Shown here one piece after another: positions 14,841 through 28,700 of a DNA stretch of 64,000 bases (position 1 is the first letter of the stretch; the number at the start of each line of letters is the position of its first letter). Source of the DNA: Lineus longissimus (taxonomy: Eukaryota; Nemertea; Pilidiophora; Heteronemertea; Lineidae); NCBI RefSeq assembly GCF_910592395.1, contig NC_088309.1, positions 24,304,599 through 24,368,598 of the forward strand. The letters are read 5' to 3'. The notes under the pieces were generated by a model that was not told where the DNA came from, ran no database searches, and saw only the letters and a program-made list of their open reading frames with translations. The position numbers were made by a program, and so were the translations under genes.

Positions 14841-17151
14841 ACATCCCAAACATACGAGTGACAGGGGCTGAGGAAAAGAATTCAATTATGTTATCATCCA
14901 GCTGACAACTGTTACCAGCTGACCTGAAATCTAAATATGTTTTTGCGGTGAGTCTTCAAAAAATCCAGGGAGGCAAGAGCAACCTGGGACGAGATCAGAA
15001 TTTTTTTAAAATCAGTTCGCAACCTGAACTGACATTAAGAATACAGTGATAACATCACAGCAAGCTTGCCGAGCCTCATGAATAATTTGTACCGAGTAAA
15101 AAAGTGAGGCCATCGGTCAATTGCCAACAGGCGCTCATCACATTATGGCAAATGGTCAAATCAGGAGTCAGGCGAGCATCTCATTAGGTCTTTATCCACC
15201 AGATGACTTCCCCCACGCCGGGTGCCACTGATTAATGCCATCATCACTCGCTGACAGCTATCCGGTTGCAATCCCCACAGATCAATAGAGCATGGAAATG
15301 GCATACTTGGCGGTAATTCACCGCATTCTCACTAACTGCGTATAATCTTTGCCGAGATAGAAGACTTGTGCTCAAATTTTATTGAGTTGGCATCGATGAT
15401 ACATATTGGCCGCTGTCAGAGGAGAAGGAAGAGTTGATATTAGTCTAACTCGATTTCAGCTTTGGCATTAAAGGCAAGTGGAAGCTTAAGTATGATTGCT
15501 GATTTTAAACAATGAATATTTTAGGGTGGTTTATTACAGTGTCAACCATCCTCTTGTCTGCTTTCTCCAAACTGAAGTAATATAAGATATAGGTAGGGGG
15601 AGGGGACAGAGTGGTCAGCTCCTTTTTACATCTATTTGCCTGCATTCCCACTTCATCTCTCTACTGCAGACTCCTGCCTCACCAATCCTTCCCTGTATCC
15701 ATACACTGTATGGATGGAAAATCAATAGAGTGATATCATGCACATTCCTTACACACTGTCCACTATCTCTCACCACTTGTACTGGAGATTATGGGGACCT
15801 GTACCGGCAGGGAGATGGAAAGGACAAGGGTAGTGGTTCTATATGTTAGATTATGTGATGTAGACCAAATGGCAAACTGAGAGGTCAGCTCCTGAGTCTC
15901 TTGTTGTGACTGCCATTCTTCATGAAAATGTATATGTTTTTTTATATGTTCCTGATAGCCGTTGATAGAGTTAACACAAGTGACTGGTTTTTGGTCAAGA
16001 AATCCGCAAGACCACATGGCATTCACCCTGCTGAGTTTATAAGTTTTTTAGGTCCAATTCTGCTCGATCATACTTTACTCTTGACTGGTATGATCAAACA
16101 TCTTCGTTGCTGGTACTTCAGAAGAGTTTTAAAGGTTTTTAACCTTTGGTGGTTTTCACTACATTTGTTGTTGCCCTCCACCCAAGAGTATCTGGCAGGC
16201 AACTACTACAGGGAGATCACTAGAAACCCATTAACAGTAACTGATACTCTAACTCATGATTGCATTGGATACTATGGAAACTGGAATTGATCTGACAGAC
16301 TGACAGAAAATTTATTAGCTTGGAGAAAGACTCTGCATATCCCAAAAGACTTTACCACACATACATTGAATTCTATGGTAAATATTGGCATGACAGCCAC
16401 GCTACGACCCAGCTAAGCTGTGAAAGAAATCCCAGTTGACAAGCTCAGTCATTTCGATAATATGATCAATAGAGTTGTTTAGTAGGCACACAGTCATCCA
16501 AGCTCGCCTAATAGGATATTGATGTCATTAGACACCAGAGACATCGGCAAAATGTCTCTTTCAAATGTGATGCTTCATAGGGTCGATTTTGGAGTAGATG
16601 AAAGGGGGAGTTTATGTGTCACATTTGCTAACATTGAGTTAATTTTGCCATGTTATAGATTATGAGGAGGGATGGATCAGTATGAATTGCCGTTGATGGT
16701 CGCAGCATCAGCAGTAATGCCCAACAATCTTATTGTCCTTCTTCTTCTTCTCTTATGGGTACTCTGAGGCCCTCTAAAATGTCGACTTTATTTTGAGGTT
16801 TTCAATATGCAATATTGTGAGGGATCTTTTAAATTGCTTTCAGTTTAGTTTCGTAAGCATTCCTTTTGATCATCAATGATCATCTGGTTTCTCCAAGCCT
16901 GGTACACCGACTCTGCCAGCTCATTATTCTTCAAACACAGCTAGCTTATCAGAGCCTGGTTCAGAATGTCTTTTCTCATTTGTCAGGATTTGTCATTGAC
17001 TGTTAAGCTAGCTATGCTCTAATAGTAACAGTTTCCTAGCCACAAGCTCACTAGATTGGGAAACGGTCAATGGGGTTTCGCAACACTTACCAATAGAATT
17101 TTGAGGCCGATAGTGTCAGGAAACCTGCTGGCGCTCGTCAGTTTGAGGACA
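14841..17151. other. Non-coding stretch
   Basis: I see no supported gene. The longest frame, on the plus strand at 15922-16290, has no recognisable domain, and the whole stretch is AT-rich. Confidence 0.4.
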
Positions 17152-17210
17152 AATGAAATGGTCCAGGGACCATTTGCTCACCTCGGGTAATGTTAATGTA
17201 TATCATTTGA
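17152..17210 (+). repeat. 5' end fragment of the 13.7-kb repeat family
   Basis: GAAATGGTCCAGGGACCATT, then TGCTCACCTCGGGTAATG. The same start occurs at 22366 and, diverged, at 13690. Similarity fades after about 60 bp, so this is a truncated copy. Confidence 0.65.
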
Positions 17211-20200
17211 AGAAAAAAAAACAAGTGAAAAAAATATTTGGACTTAAAAAATGTTGGAGCCAAAAATTTGAGTTAAATATTCAAATTTTTTAACACACAA
17301 GGTAGCATTTATTTAATTTCATTTCATTTTGTCATGATTTGCATTGGATTTCGTCAGTGATTTAATGAAAATATGCGGGTGACTCATTCAAATGCAAAAG
17401 AAATGGTTCCCACAGGCACAGCAGACAGTACTCTTGTATGTGAAGAAGTATTCACCCACCAATTCAAAACTTGGCGCAGATTGCCCCTTGAGCATGTGGA
17501 AAGATAGATTTGTGATGTGGGTTCTGCCAATGCAGCAGTGGTCCACTGCGTCTTTTGTCCCCGCCTCACTTAATCTCTGTCATCAAGATGCCACGAAGAA
17601 TAGGCAACCTTTATCGCCATTGTGTCCAGCATCCTGGCATGAAACAAATTAATGATGTGAGTGACTGGCGGAGTTAAGTTTTGATTAACGCATGGTGGGT
17701 TATGCTGGTGTGAGGATGGGATTAGTTGATGGAGAGTGTGGCGGGTGTTAGATGACAATATGACAGGCATCTCAAGTGACATGCCTGATTGTGAATGCAT
17801 CTGTCACTGTAACATGGCGCTTCAATTCAAAGTAATATGCCAGGGCAATGTACAGTATAATAGAAGATGTGTGCAAGTATTACTCTAGTCAACTGTAGAT
17901 GCTTTTAAGGTTGAGCCATTTCATTTCAGTTAGCAAATCCTGAACATGCTAATCAATGAGAATATTAAAACACTTGGTATGAAATCTATTGCTTAACAGG
18001 AAAGAACTCGAGAACTGGAGCTCAGCTAAAGAGGCTGTAGTGTCAACTATAATGGATGGTAACGTTTTAGGAGCACTTAAATCTAGTACTTATATTTATA
18101 TGTACTTGAACCTTATCCCGAGATAGGAGATGTGAAGATGGAAGTATTTTACATATTGGGAGTCGTCTTCAGGGCTTGAGGTTGATGTGTATGGACATAC
18201 CCCAATAGACTATGGGTGTGTTCATTGATTTTACATCAAGGAGGCAAGACTTCTCCCTTGGGTGAATGAGATGCTGGGTAGTCCTGTTCAACGAAGTAAA
18301 TTGCTTTAGCATGAAAACAAAAGCATGTTTAGTACATATTCATGTTGACCCCAGATAAAGGCTTAGCTAGCAGGAGGCATGGCAATATTGTTGTATTTCA
18401 TCAACACGAAATGCTTGCTGCCCCCCTCAAAGATCATTTGTTGCAAGCTGTAGCATAAAAAAGTGTGTTGGCTGCTGCTGGTTTAAGAAAGAATGAAGTC
18501 TACCACATACAAATCTTCTTGTGTTTAAAGAACTGGAAAGACTGCTTTAACATTTGCCCAGAAAACATTATCACCTCTTCATAACCAACATTTTTGGTTT
18601 TACAGGAAGATAAACCAGGCAACCGTAATCTATATTCAATTGATTAAGCAGACGACAGCAAACACAATCACAGCCCATCAATTTCCCCAATAGCAAATGG
18701 CTGTTACCAAGGACTTAGCGGCCTTTCAGAGTAATATCCCCTGCCTGTTTCTCTAATGGAGTCCCCTGTACACAAGGTAATAAATGATCAAATGATTGAT
18801 ATTTGGCTGAAGGGAGAACTGCTCACGCAGAGCTATTGATTTCTTCTATGGATGTAGTATCTGAAGCCAGTGTCGGTATAGGGAAGTGGTTGCAGTGGTC
18901 CATATGAGTTCTCAAAGAAGGCTGTGCAGAAGAAAAAAGTTGCTCAAATAATTTGACCATGTTAGCATCTTGACCACAAAGGTTTCTGACTTTGCTACAT
19001 TGTCCTCCATGAAAAGATAGTATGACTGTAACATGGTCACTAACGTGTGTCACTGGACCAGGCTCGGACTCTTGGCTAGCAGTCAAGAGGTCCCTGGTTC
19101 CAACCCTAACATTGTCGTCAGACTCTGGGCCGGTGCCTTTGTCTAACTTGCTTTACTCCATCCAGGCGTAATCGGTAGCCCTGCTGGTCATAAAAAGCTC
19201 ATCATGAGAGAGTTCGAGATAGACCTTGGGTTGAAGTGTAAAGATGTGATAACCTGTACATTCAAAATCTAGTTGATATCAGCCTCTGAAACTTTTAACT
19301 TTTTTTATGATTACATCACCTCCGAAATCTAAGAATCCAAGACAGAGATAAGCATACACTCACCTTTCCTACAATGCCAATGAGAAAAAGACATTCAGAG
19401 CTTTTGTCATTGGATTATCCACCCAGATTCAGATTCATCCCACACTTGCCCAGGCAACACAAAAGATATTAGCAGCATCATTATCAGTAACTGTCATGCC
19501 TTGAAATGCCCCCATGACATGGCATGTAAATAGCTTGCTTTACCTTTCATCTCTGCTTGCCCAGAGGCGCGGACATGTTTAACATTGATTGAGAGGTACT
19601 AATGGAAGGCCATAATGACCATCTAAGTAGCACTGTGATTGCCATGGATGCCTTATTTGACATCTGCTGGCCAGCAAGGAGAGATGGAATGGACACATTT
19701 CATTTCAGAGCAGGAACCTGATGAGAAATCAATGCTCACCAAACATGCTTTGCATAACATGATCTTGAGTGGTAGAATTTCAACTGGCCTTGCAAGACAC
19801 CTCGACTATCGCAGCTAATTTTTATCAAATGTTTTTAAGTCGACGTGGTGAGAATGTCTCTGGTCAATTTCAAAATTTCCTTTGATTGGCACCGATTTCA
19901 GTTGTTTTCTTTACATCTGGCTAGCCTTGCTAGAGTCTATTCAGAAGTAGCGGGCGTCCACTGCCAGCGATGGAAGTGCAGAGCTCCATAACAGAGTGCA
20001 ATTGATTGTGAAAAATTATGCACAGACAGATATGGTGTTGGCTATTCAGGCAATGGAATGCATGACTGGGGTCATCTGCCAATTGTGTCACAGTCAGGTG
20101 TCAATACCCAACAATCTAAATGTGGTGATCATAGATAATTGCATGCCATTTTGATAATGGTACATATAAATGGGAAAATATTGGGGTCGGGTTTAAATAC

Positions 20201-20442
20201 CAGGTGAGAGAATTGAAACGAGTTCCTCAAGTTTGATGGGTATTTTGACTGTGATATTCTAACAAACACATGTACAGGTCCATTTATAGAGGACTTTTTT
20301 CGTGATTATGATTTTTTCCAAAAGTACCAGAAAAACAAGGACAGAACAAATTTGCAAAGGACCTCAAACAGTAAGAGGTGAAAAGTATTCCATTAAGAAT
20401 TCAAGAGAGAACCAAGTGGTTCAGTGGTTTTTATGGTTTAAG
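17211..20442. other. Non-coding stretch
   Basis: No gene or tandem array is recognisable. A short stretch near 19050-19140 has a B-box-like GGTTCCAACCC, but no matching A box or cloverleaf was found. Confidence 0.4.
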
Positions 20443-20611
20443 GAATTGAACCCGAGGCGGAGGACCTTGGTTGAGTTACCAAGACACTCGAGGGTGGAGC
20501 TAAAATACAGTCCAAACCCGAGCCGACAGGCGAGGGTTTGGACGAAATTTTAGCTCCACCCGAGAGTGTCTTGGTAACTCAACCAAGGTCCGAAGCCGAG
20601 GGTTCAATTTC
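20443..20611. repeat. Hairpin (foldback) MITE, ~169 bp
   Basis: The left arm starts GAATTGAACCC and includes ACCTTGGTTGAGTTACCAAG and GGTGGAGCTAAAAT. The right arm is its reverse complement, ending GGGTTCAATTTC. The arms are about 80 bp with a few mismatches, and the loop near 20522-20530 is only a few bases long. It has no coding capacity. The structure is that of a miniature inverted-repeat element able to fold end to end. No clear target-site duplication was seen. Confidence 0.88.
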
Positions 20612-22365
20612 TATTCTAAAATACCTCAAACTTAAAAAGATAGGCCACGAAATAACTTGAATATGTGCGAATTTGGCAAATTCCATCCATCGCCTGCCCG
20701 GAGCGCCGGTAGCGCCGTTGTTTACATTATGTTACGGCAGCCCGTATAGGAAGTTCGGATCGGCTCGCTCAAGTGACGCTAAAATCCGCGCAAATGGGCT
20801 ATTTGGAGCGTTTTTCTCAGCAAATATGTGTAGTGCTCATTAAAAAACTTAGGGTGGTTGATGCTTCCTTGGCTGATTTGTGTTTGAAGCAGTGTTTTGA
20901 GAGCCTCAAACTTCTGAAGTGAGCTGTGTGCATGGTTCCACATTTTAGTGCAACCCGAGGGAACTTTGGTAGAGCATCTTGGTTGCGTGTCCAAAACACT
21001 CCACTCTCAGAACGAGGCTTATGCATTTTCCATTTAAAAGTTGACTTTACGGTACCAAGGTATTTCATAATGAAATTTAAATGGCATGTTCTTTCCCTCA
21101 ATCAACTCACATGAGCGATATAAAAGTAAGAGGTGTATCACTGAGGAGGATCATTTTGCTGGCTGAACGCATGATCCCGAGTTTTGAGGCGATGTGTCCG
21201 CTGTGTTTTATAATGTACATCAGTGGACTTAATGTTTGGTTTAGTGCATACACTAAACTTGATGATAATAAGCATTCCATCGAAAACCACCATAGCACAA
21301 TTATCACACCCCGCTAGATCTAACCACTTCTCGCTAAACATTAATTTGTGGATACCATCGAGCTACACAAAGGCGATTTTAACTGTGCAATGGGAATGTC
21401 TTATTTTGAAACGGAGCAATCTGATTGGTTGACTGATCAGAGGTAATCTGACCCAGTAGGATGTCTAACTCGGCAGTCATCAAACCTACAAGAAGCGCTA
21501 GAAGCAATGGGGCCCAGAATGGGTAGTGTTGATGACGAAAATATCTTGTATTTTCAAAGATTATCAGATGAGGCGCTTTTGTGACATGACATAATCATCA
21601 ATTCTAGACCACATTCTTCTTCATTGTTTAGTTAAAAAGGCATTGTTCTCTTTATTAAATCTGAGACTCAAAAAGGAAAGAAATTCAATTCCCAAACATG
21701 TTAATCTATCAAGAATTGCGGACCCTTGGCCTGCAGTATGAGCTTGTCAGTAGACAGGCAAGTGTCACTATAGTTGTTGGAGATCATATTGCAAAGGTTT
21801 TTCTAAATTAGCAGGAGGCGGGGCATCCACCCCTCTGCACCTCCCCTAGATCCACGACTGATCCTTCAGCAGAACAGATTGAACGATGACACGACATTTA
21901 ATCAGGAGACAGAGATCCTAACTGCCAGCTTATATCTGTCTGGAGATTCTTATTGCTAAACACTCTTATGATTCCATGATTACTCCTGCATGCATCAGAA
22001 AACATGAGTTAAAGGAAATCAATACTAAGACGAGAAGACACCGACATTCTGCCTCCTTCGTCATGAGCGCCACCAATCAATTTGTATTCCTTGCAAGCTT
22101 CTAGTGAAAGATGGATGATGTACATTGGAATGTCAACAGGAGAGCTGCCCTTGGCATCAGTGATACTGCTAAGCCGCCAAAGACAAAGAACATCAAACCT
22201 CAATGAAGAAATATGCACTAAAGGCAAGAATGAGAAGAAAGGGTGTGTGATGTTCTGAAACTTTGAAGAATGCTTATGTCGTGACAAGCAATAGAGAAGC
22301 AAGCTATTATAAAGATGTTTTAGATATGGTTGCATGTTTCAAGAATCGCAGCTTTGAATTTACAG
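20612..22365. other. Non-coding stretch
   Basis: The segment 20680-20790 is CpG-rich compared with its surroundings, but no exon could be assigned. The short frames on both strands overlap each other and look random. Confidence 0.4.
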
Positions 22366-22430
22366 AAAATGAAATGGTCCAGGGACCATGTGCTCACTTC
22401 GGGTAATGCTAATGCATGTCATTTGCAGTG
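22366..22430 (+). repeat. 5' end fragment of the 13.7-kb repeat family
   Basis: GAAATGGTCCAGGGACCATG, then TGCTCACTTCGGGTAATGC. It is closely similar to the fragment at 17152 and to the left end of the full element at 13690. Confidence 0.65.
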
Positions 22431-25400
22431 GATATGGGGAGAACAGTTTTGGTCATTGATGTCAATTTTGCGTTCTTAGAGGAAGTGGTGTGGTAGTGCA
22501 GCTTTCTTTCTGGGGCAGTTTATATCAATATTCCATCACAAAACTGAGCTGAAAATGGTTTCCAAGATGGCCGCTTGCCAAATTAAAAGAAGAAGAAAAA
22601 GAGGAGCTTTGCTTGGTCCATCTGATTAAAAAAACGTCAGGGTTGCCCGCGAAGCAAACATTGGCCTCCTCAATCTCATCCCTCTTATCCTTTGTTAGTC
22701 ACAGAGGGTAAGGGGTTAGGGTTAGAAGAAATTTTTTTATTGCTTTTTGATCACATAAGTTAGGTGTAGCCATGAATTTGTTTATGATGGTCTCATATTC
22801 TTTTACAATGGCCATTGATGCCTATCCTTTTTACATCCTGAAGGCAGCACCTCTGCATTCATTCCATTAAAAACCCATCACATCGTCAAACAACTCAGAT
22901 GTCATAAGATCAACTTTGTCACATCTAGAAGACAAATGTTGCGAGATGCTAACAATTGTGCTCACTCCTGGCGCGGAGCTGCTAGCGTTCAGCCTATTGA
23001 TCAAGCGATTAGTCACACGGCAAGCCTCAGCAGCCATTGATCAAGACAGCTGCTATCTGAGCTCGCGCTTGATGATTAATGTGTAGCGGCTATCATCTTC
23101 AAGTCAGACCACTAGACGACCTATTGATTTAGTTGACAAAGGGCAGCATCTTGAGATCTCATATAGGAATCAGTCTGATTTAGCTGACAAGGGTAGTGTA
23201 TTGAGATCTTAGGAATCGATTTGATTTAGTCGACAAAGAGTAGGGTCTTGCATCAGTTTTTGCTAATATAAGAGGTTATGCTGAGAAGTTACGACAAGAG
23301 GAGGGTGGTCAAATTCACTTGTAATGAAAAAGCCCCCCCCCCCATAATGAACTTTGATGAATCCCGACGCGACCCTTGCTTGTCCAAAACCAAAAAATGA
23401 AGGATTTCTAAACTAATTCTGACAGTGATTTTCAGCCGACCCTGCCATCTGGAAGAAGGCTATTCTCCTGTGTAACTGCTGCCAGAAAGGTGGTACAATT
23501 GTAGCCATGTTACAATACAGCCGGTGTCTATTATAATGTGAACTGCTGGCTGTAATCTACACTGTAAGGTCTATACTTGTTCCAAAGCTTATCAGAGTGA
23601 CTTTTACTTCATCATTCTCATCAGTCGATTTAGAACGATATATATTGATGGACTATGTCTGGCTTAGCGACGCTTAAGTAATTATTCATTGTGCGGATTT
23701 TTCCCTCGGCCAATCCATCCCCTGGGGAAATGAGTTATGATGATTTTAAAGCCATAACCATGCACAGCTCCATTAGTGGGAAATGAGGCTAATGTCATCA
23801 CCAGTTATTGGTTGGAGTGGCAAAAATCGCATCATTTGCAACTATTTCTTTTGCTGAAGTGTGAGTCACAATCATCCAACACGCCAGCTCCTGTTTTTGT
23901 ATAAATGACCAGGATAGGCTAAACGTTTTAAGATGTTCTGTTCTAGTGCCCCCTCCACTGATGGAAATTTCACCCATCAGGGAATTAGTTAGCAATCAGG
24001 GAAACAAAGATATTGACCCAAAAAAGCAACGTGAGCAATTGAAAAATTTTGCCAGTGTAATTCCTTAGAAAATTTTACTACTGCAATTAGGGATAACCAA
24101 TATTTTAATAGAATAGTTATAAAATATAAAGAGAAACGTGAAAAAAATGGCATTTATGAAGCTTTGAAAGTAAAATTAAGAAAAAAAGCATTTCTGACTT
24201 TGCAGAGTTGGTTTTGACTTCGTTAAAATCAAATTCAATTACACCATTCTTCTCATAATTCCTCATTGCGTTTTAGAACAGAAGCAAATTAACAAGCTTT
24301 ATTGACATTTAAACAAAATCGGCAACTTCAAAGTACTTCTTGCTACTAAATTCAGGCAATTCAGGTGATTCAAAGCTTAATCTTCTGAGATACCGAAACC
24401 TTGCAATCAACATGATATTGTGGTCGGGGCTCGATGGCACTTCAGTCATGGATGTTTTCCATCTCCTTAGTGAGGAGAGCCGCTCATCTCTAATTATACG
24501 ATATTCACCCATGAGGGAATGAGATTGATGGAATAGCGCTGTTCACTCACATGACTGATTTGCTCGTGTAAATGCAAGACGGCAATTTATCAGCCGTCTT
24601 TTGAAAGGAATTCACTGGGGAATAAACATTAGATGGATGAAAATTGTGTTAAACGAGTTTTGAAAAGATTCGAGCGCAGAATCTTACAGATGACAAATTG
24701 AATATTGGGGATAAGATGAATTTTCTGATGGCACATGGTTTTTTTAGCTCATTCAATTTCTGAAGGATTTATCAAAATTGCTGAATTGATTTCGTGCTCA
24801 TCTTATATCATGAATTTGTTTGTTTAGCAACAGTCGGCAGTGGTGCCACTAGATTTATAAACCATAAAGAAGAATTCATTGAATTTGCAATGGATTGCCA
24901 AAAGCTGTAACTACATGAAATGCAATTGCAGAAATGCATTTCCTCAATCCCAGTCGCAGCTGACATGCTACGCTTCACGCAAGCTCCACACAACCTATGC
25001 TCTGAAGACCATACCCCTCTTGAATCTCAGTGGATCCTCTTTTCATCATTTGGGGCACAATTTTGCTAAAACATTAACATTGGCATCCACAGCAGATACT
25101 ATCCTAAATGACCAATAAAATAATGATTGCCATAATTTCACGAGTGCATGACTTTCTCCTCAACAGAAAATCGATAAAAACCTAAAAGCTCTGGCATCCG
25201 CTTTCTGCTATCACAGCATAACACTGCTGCTAGTGACATGACTAATGCAATAAAAACATAATAAACGCCTCCAGATAAAGAGGAATTTGAAAAGCGAATC
25301 AGAAAATTGGGTTATGAATAAAAACACTTGGAAGAGGACCCTTCTTAATTCGCCACCTCAACCGTCTTTACTCCATGACTACAAAAATATGACATATCAT

Positions 25401-26836
25401 GCATAAAACAAGAAAGTCTCGAGAAAAAACACTCTTATTACATTTTGTATATGGGTTTTATCAGCCCAAATGTGCTTCTTTTAAAAAATGCTTCGTAAAA
25501 TCAAGCATGTTGTTTTCTCAGAACATCTCAGGCAAGACAAAAGATACAAAGATGGGAGTTGTACAACATGTAGTTAATAACCTAAGTTATATGAAGATGT
25601 AAATATCTTCATATGAACTATCAGCCTCAAAGGTTAAGTACTGTCGATTTTGGTGTGATGGGTCATTTACTGTTGGTATCTTGATCATTTAAGACAAATT
25701 CCTTCTCATTTTCCCTAAAATTCTGCCTCGTTCATCAAATATTTTATCAAACGATCCATTTATACTGCAACAAGAAACAAACTACGCTTCACCTGGCAAA
25801 ATCGAGTGAAGTGCAAAGCAATCTACTTTTATGCCAAAGCTCTCCCCGATAATCAATATCAAGGCGCTGCTGATTCGTTGGTTACGCAGAACTACTCATC
25901 ATAGCACAGCGAGCCCTTTAAGTGGCGCATCGAAATTTGTGGCATGTTTAACAACGGTTATAGAGTGGCGGTGGTACATAGCAGGCGGGTAATTGAGCCA
26001 CACTGATTGGGTTACTCCACACTTCAATAGCAGGTAAAAGCAGGATAAATAACAATGCTAATTTGTTCTCGAGAACTAAATGCTGTAGTTTAGGAGAGCA
26101 CTTTCATTCAAATCTACTCATTAAGTTTCTATACAATTATTCTCTTTTTTAAAAGCTCTAGTATTTGGGTGAATGGATAAACATCTACCGTATCAATTCT
26201 CAAATTTGATTTGTTATTATGATATGACGTTGCAATTGAAATAATTCACGTTACTAGGCTACAGTTGGTTCTAACTGTGAAAATGCAAAGGTAAAGCGAT
26301 AATGAATAAAAACTTGTCGCGTGAAAAAGGATACCATATATTGACCTTTTTAAAGTATGATGTTTTTTTAAGATGGAATCAGTCCTCCGTGTAAATGCAG
26401 TGGCTCAGCTGAAGAGTTTTAGCAGGGCGTGGCACCATGCCTTTTCTCAATTCTCTACTATTGCACTGCCATGCCTTTTCTCAATTCTCGACTATATTGC
26501 CCTGCCATTTTTCATAAGTGGCTGATGTAGGCTGTTTCCATTTAAGCAGGGCGCTGCACCCTGCCTTTTTTAGACTGGGCCATTTTCTGCCCTGCCTTCT
26601 CAGACACTAAATTGCTTTCAATACTTTGCTGAGTAGGGATCATACATTTGGAATTTTAGCCCAGTAGACCTTCCTGTCACTATAAAAGTGGTGCGAAATT
26701 CAGACTTCCTTCAAATGTTTCGGAAACTGGCCAGAAGAGAAAGGCCAGCTAAACAATAGGGTTCATAGATCATAGATAGCTATCTTCCAAAAATTTAAAT
26801 CCATTCAAAGGGATATTATTAACTCACTATTGTCTG
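22431..26836. other. Non-coding stretch
   Basis: No supported gene. Small local duplications occur near 26430-26510, where CCATGCCTTTTCTCAATTCT appears twice. A short hairpin, ATATGAAGAT paired with ATCTTCATAT, lies near 25590-25615. Confidence 0.4.
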
Positions 26837-27042
26837 CCATAGGCCTTAACTATGATGCAAACTGATTGTGCCATAGGCCTAATCTATAATGAAAACTGAT
26901 TGTGCCATAGACCTAATCTATGATGCAAACTGATTGTGCCATATAGGCCTAATCTATGATGCAAACTGACTGTGCCATAGACCTAATCTATGATGCAAAC
27001 AGATTGTGCCATAGGCCTAATCTATGATGCAAACTGATTGTG
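26837..27042. repeat. 34-bp tandem array, six copies
   Basis: The unit is CCATAGGCCTAATCTATGAT followed by GCAAACTGATTGTG. Six units span 206 bp. Substitutions are few (for example TAGACC for TAGGCC), and one unit has two extra bases. It has no coding meaning. Confidence 0.92.
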
Positions 27043-28149
27043 TAGACGCCAAACTGCCTCAAATACAGTAGGGCCATCTATCTACAAAAGACATAACTGA
27101 AGCGAAGTCCTGGGATGCGTGCAGACCTACTGGAGATAGTGGTGCTGGCATGCCTGGGGGCCTACTGGAGATCGATCATCCATTTGTGTGGCTCTTTTGC
27201 AGTAGGCAGCAGTAGGCTAGGCCCATTGTTTTAGCAGGAAGTTAACAGGCAAAAACAGCTGTCACTGATTTGCCCCAGCAGTTGTCACAGATTCCACTAA
27301 GGCACAACTACGATGGGCAATAGCCTGATCCAGCTACAATTTGCTAATTGGGGATTCTTGCCCCATTTAATTAGACCTATACAACAGGAACAGCATAGGC
27401 CACTTCACACATAGTTGCATGATTGACTACTCCCATCCCAAAGGACAACACTAGGCCTACTCACTAACTAACTGAAGGCCGCTTCTACATCATGATAACC
27501 AAGTATGCAGTGTGTGTTGGGCCTACTGTAAGCGGTCATGTAGTGATGGGCACAACGCGAATGAGGATAGTTTCCCTGAGAGTTTAAAAACGTATAGGCC
27601 TGAAAACAGGGCGAAAAAGAAACTACTCACGCTTACAGCTAGACCTGCACCTCTCTGCCTCGCTAGCATCCATCCGACACTGCAAATTGAGCGAAAAACC
27701 CTGCTAATGCGAACATCAACGTATCTCTTTCGCTTCCTCACTCCTCAGCGTCCGTAGTTACCACGTGGCTTTAAATACCACGTTACGTCGCAGCTGCGTA
27801 TTTTAAAAATTAAAGGACGAGTGGGGTAATTGAAAGACATCGGGAGAGCGGGCTGTTAACATCTCTACATTGTTGAATTTATAGGCCCCTACTTACATAA
27901 CGGGAGATATCTTTATGCTGATTGTCTTTGAATACGGACAGAGATCCTGTAAGAGGGTTTTTCCGGGGATCTTGCATGTTCCCTGCAGAGGGGAGTTCAG
28001 TTCAGTACACTACAATTAAGGGTCATATGATAGAGCCGATGGAGAAGAACGTCACTTTGTCCTGCTACTAATTGCGCCATACATTTGCCCATGGTTTCTG
28101 ATACCTAGAGTAGCAGCCTGCCATTACTACTAGGAGAATCACACAGGTC
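27043..28149. other. Non-coding stretch with a GC-richer segment near 27.5-27.85 kb
   Basis: Bases 27500-27850 contain more CpG, a CACGTG box near 27762 and a good minus-strand splice-donor-like AGCGTGAGT near 27630. This could be a promoter and first exon of a leftward gene, but no further exons of such a gene were identified. This is inference only. Confidence 0.25.
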
Positions 28150-28262
28150 CTTAGGAAAATGTGTCTCAATTTCACTATGGTAAATCCACAATTCACCATG
28201 GTAAACTTACAGCACTTCACCATGGTGAATTGGGACGGTGAAATATTTTACCATGGTGAGCA
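28150..28262. repeat. Cluster of TTCACCATGGTGAA-type palindromes, copy 1
   Basis: Four to five occurrences of a TTCACCATGG(T)(G/A)AA motif lie within about 110 bp. They are introduced by GTGTCTCAATTTCACTATGG. A second copy of the same arrangement lies at 62752-62893 with a nearly identical lead-in. The motif is self-complementary. Confidence 0.8.
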
Positions 28263-28585
28263 TGAAGATGAACAATCACTCGCCAACAAATGATAACATT
28301 AAAAAAGAGGTCACAAATTCATTTGATATTTATCAATTAATATAATTGGGAAGCCAAGAATATTACAACAACACTGTATAATCATAAAATGTATGAATAT
28401 AAATATTTGTATAAAACATTTTCATTTATGAAAAACAAAGAAGATTATGGCAAAATAACAAGTATTACAACAGATTTTAATTCAGTATAATCACAGACAG
28501 GGATATTGTTCACCTAAGAGACACGCATATTGTATTAAGGAGTACTTCTTATATTCAGATAAAATAAGGAACATTTACATGTACA

Positions 28586-28700
28586 GTAGAACCTCTCGGG
28601 ACTGACAAGTACTGTCCTTATTAGAGAGGTCAAATTGAATGAAAACAACCATTTGGGGACCAAACGTAGTGTCCTTAATGGAGGGCTGTCCTTAAGTAAA
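28586..28700 (+). repeat. Fragment of a CAGTAGAACCTCT-type DNA transposon end
   Basis: It begins ACAGTAGAACCTCTCGGGAC and carries repeated TGTCCTTA(T/A) blocks and GGGGACCAAAC. This style of end resembles pogo/Tigger-like elements of many invertebrates (family assignment is from general knowledge). A related end in the opposite orientation is at 36385-36495. No transposase remains. Confidence 0.55.

Noticed and set aside
14556-14885. Arg-rich frames on both strands
   Set aside because: They are translations of the (GAC)n microsatellite in the modular repeat.
27500-27850. Promoter and first exon of a leftward gene
   Set aside because: CpG content and a donor-like site are suggestive, but no downstream exons were identified in the 27 kb to the left.
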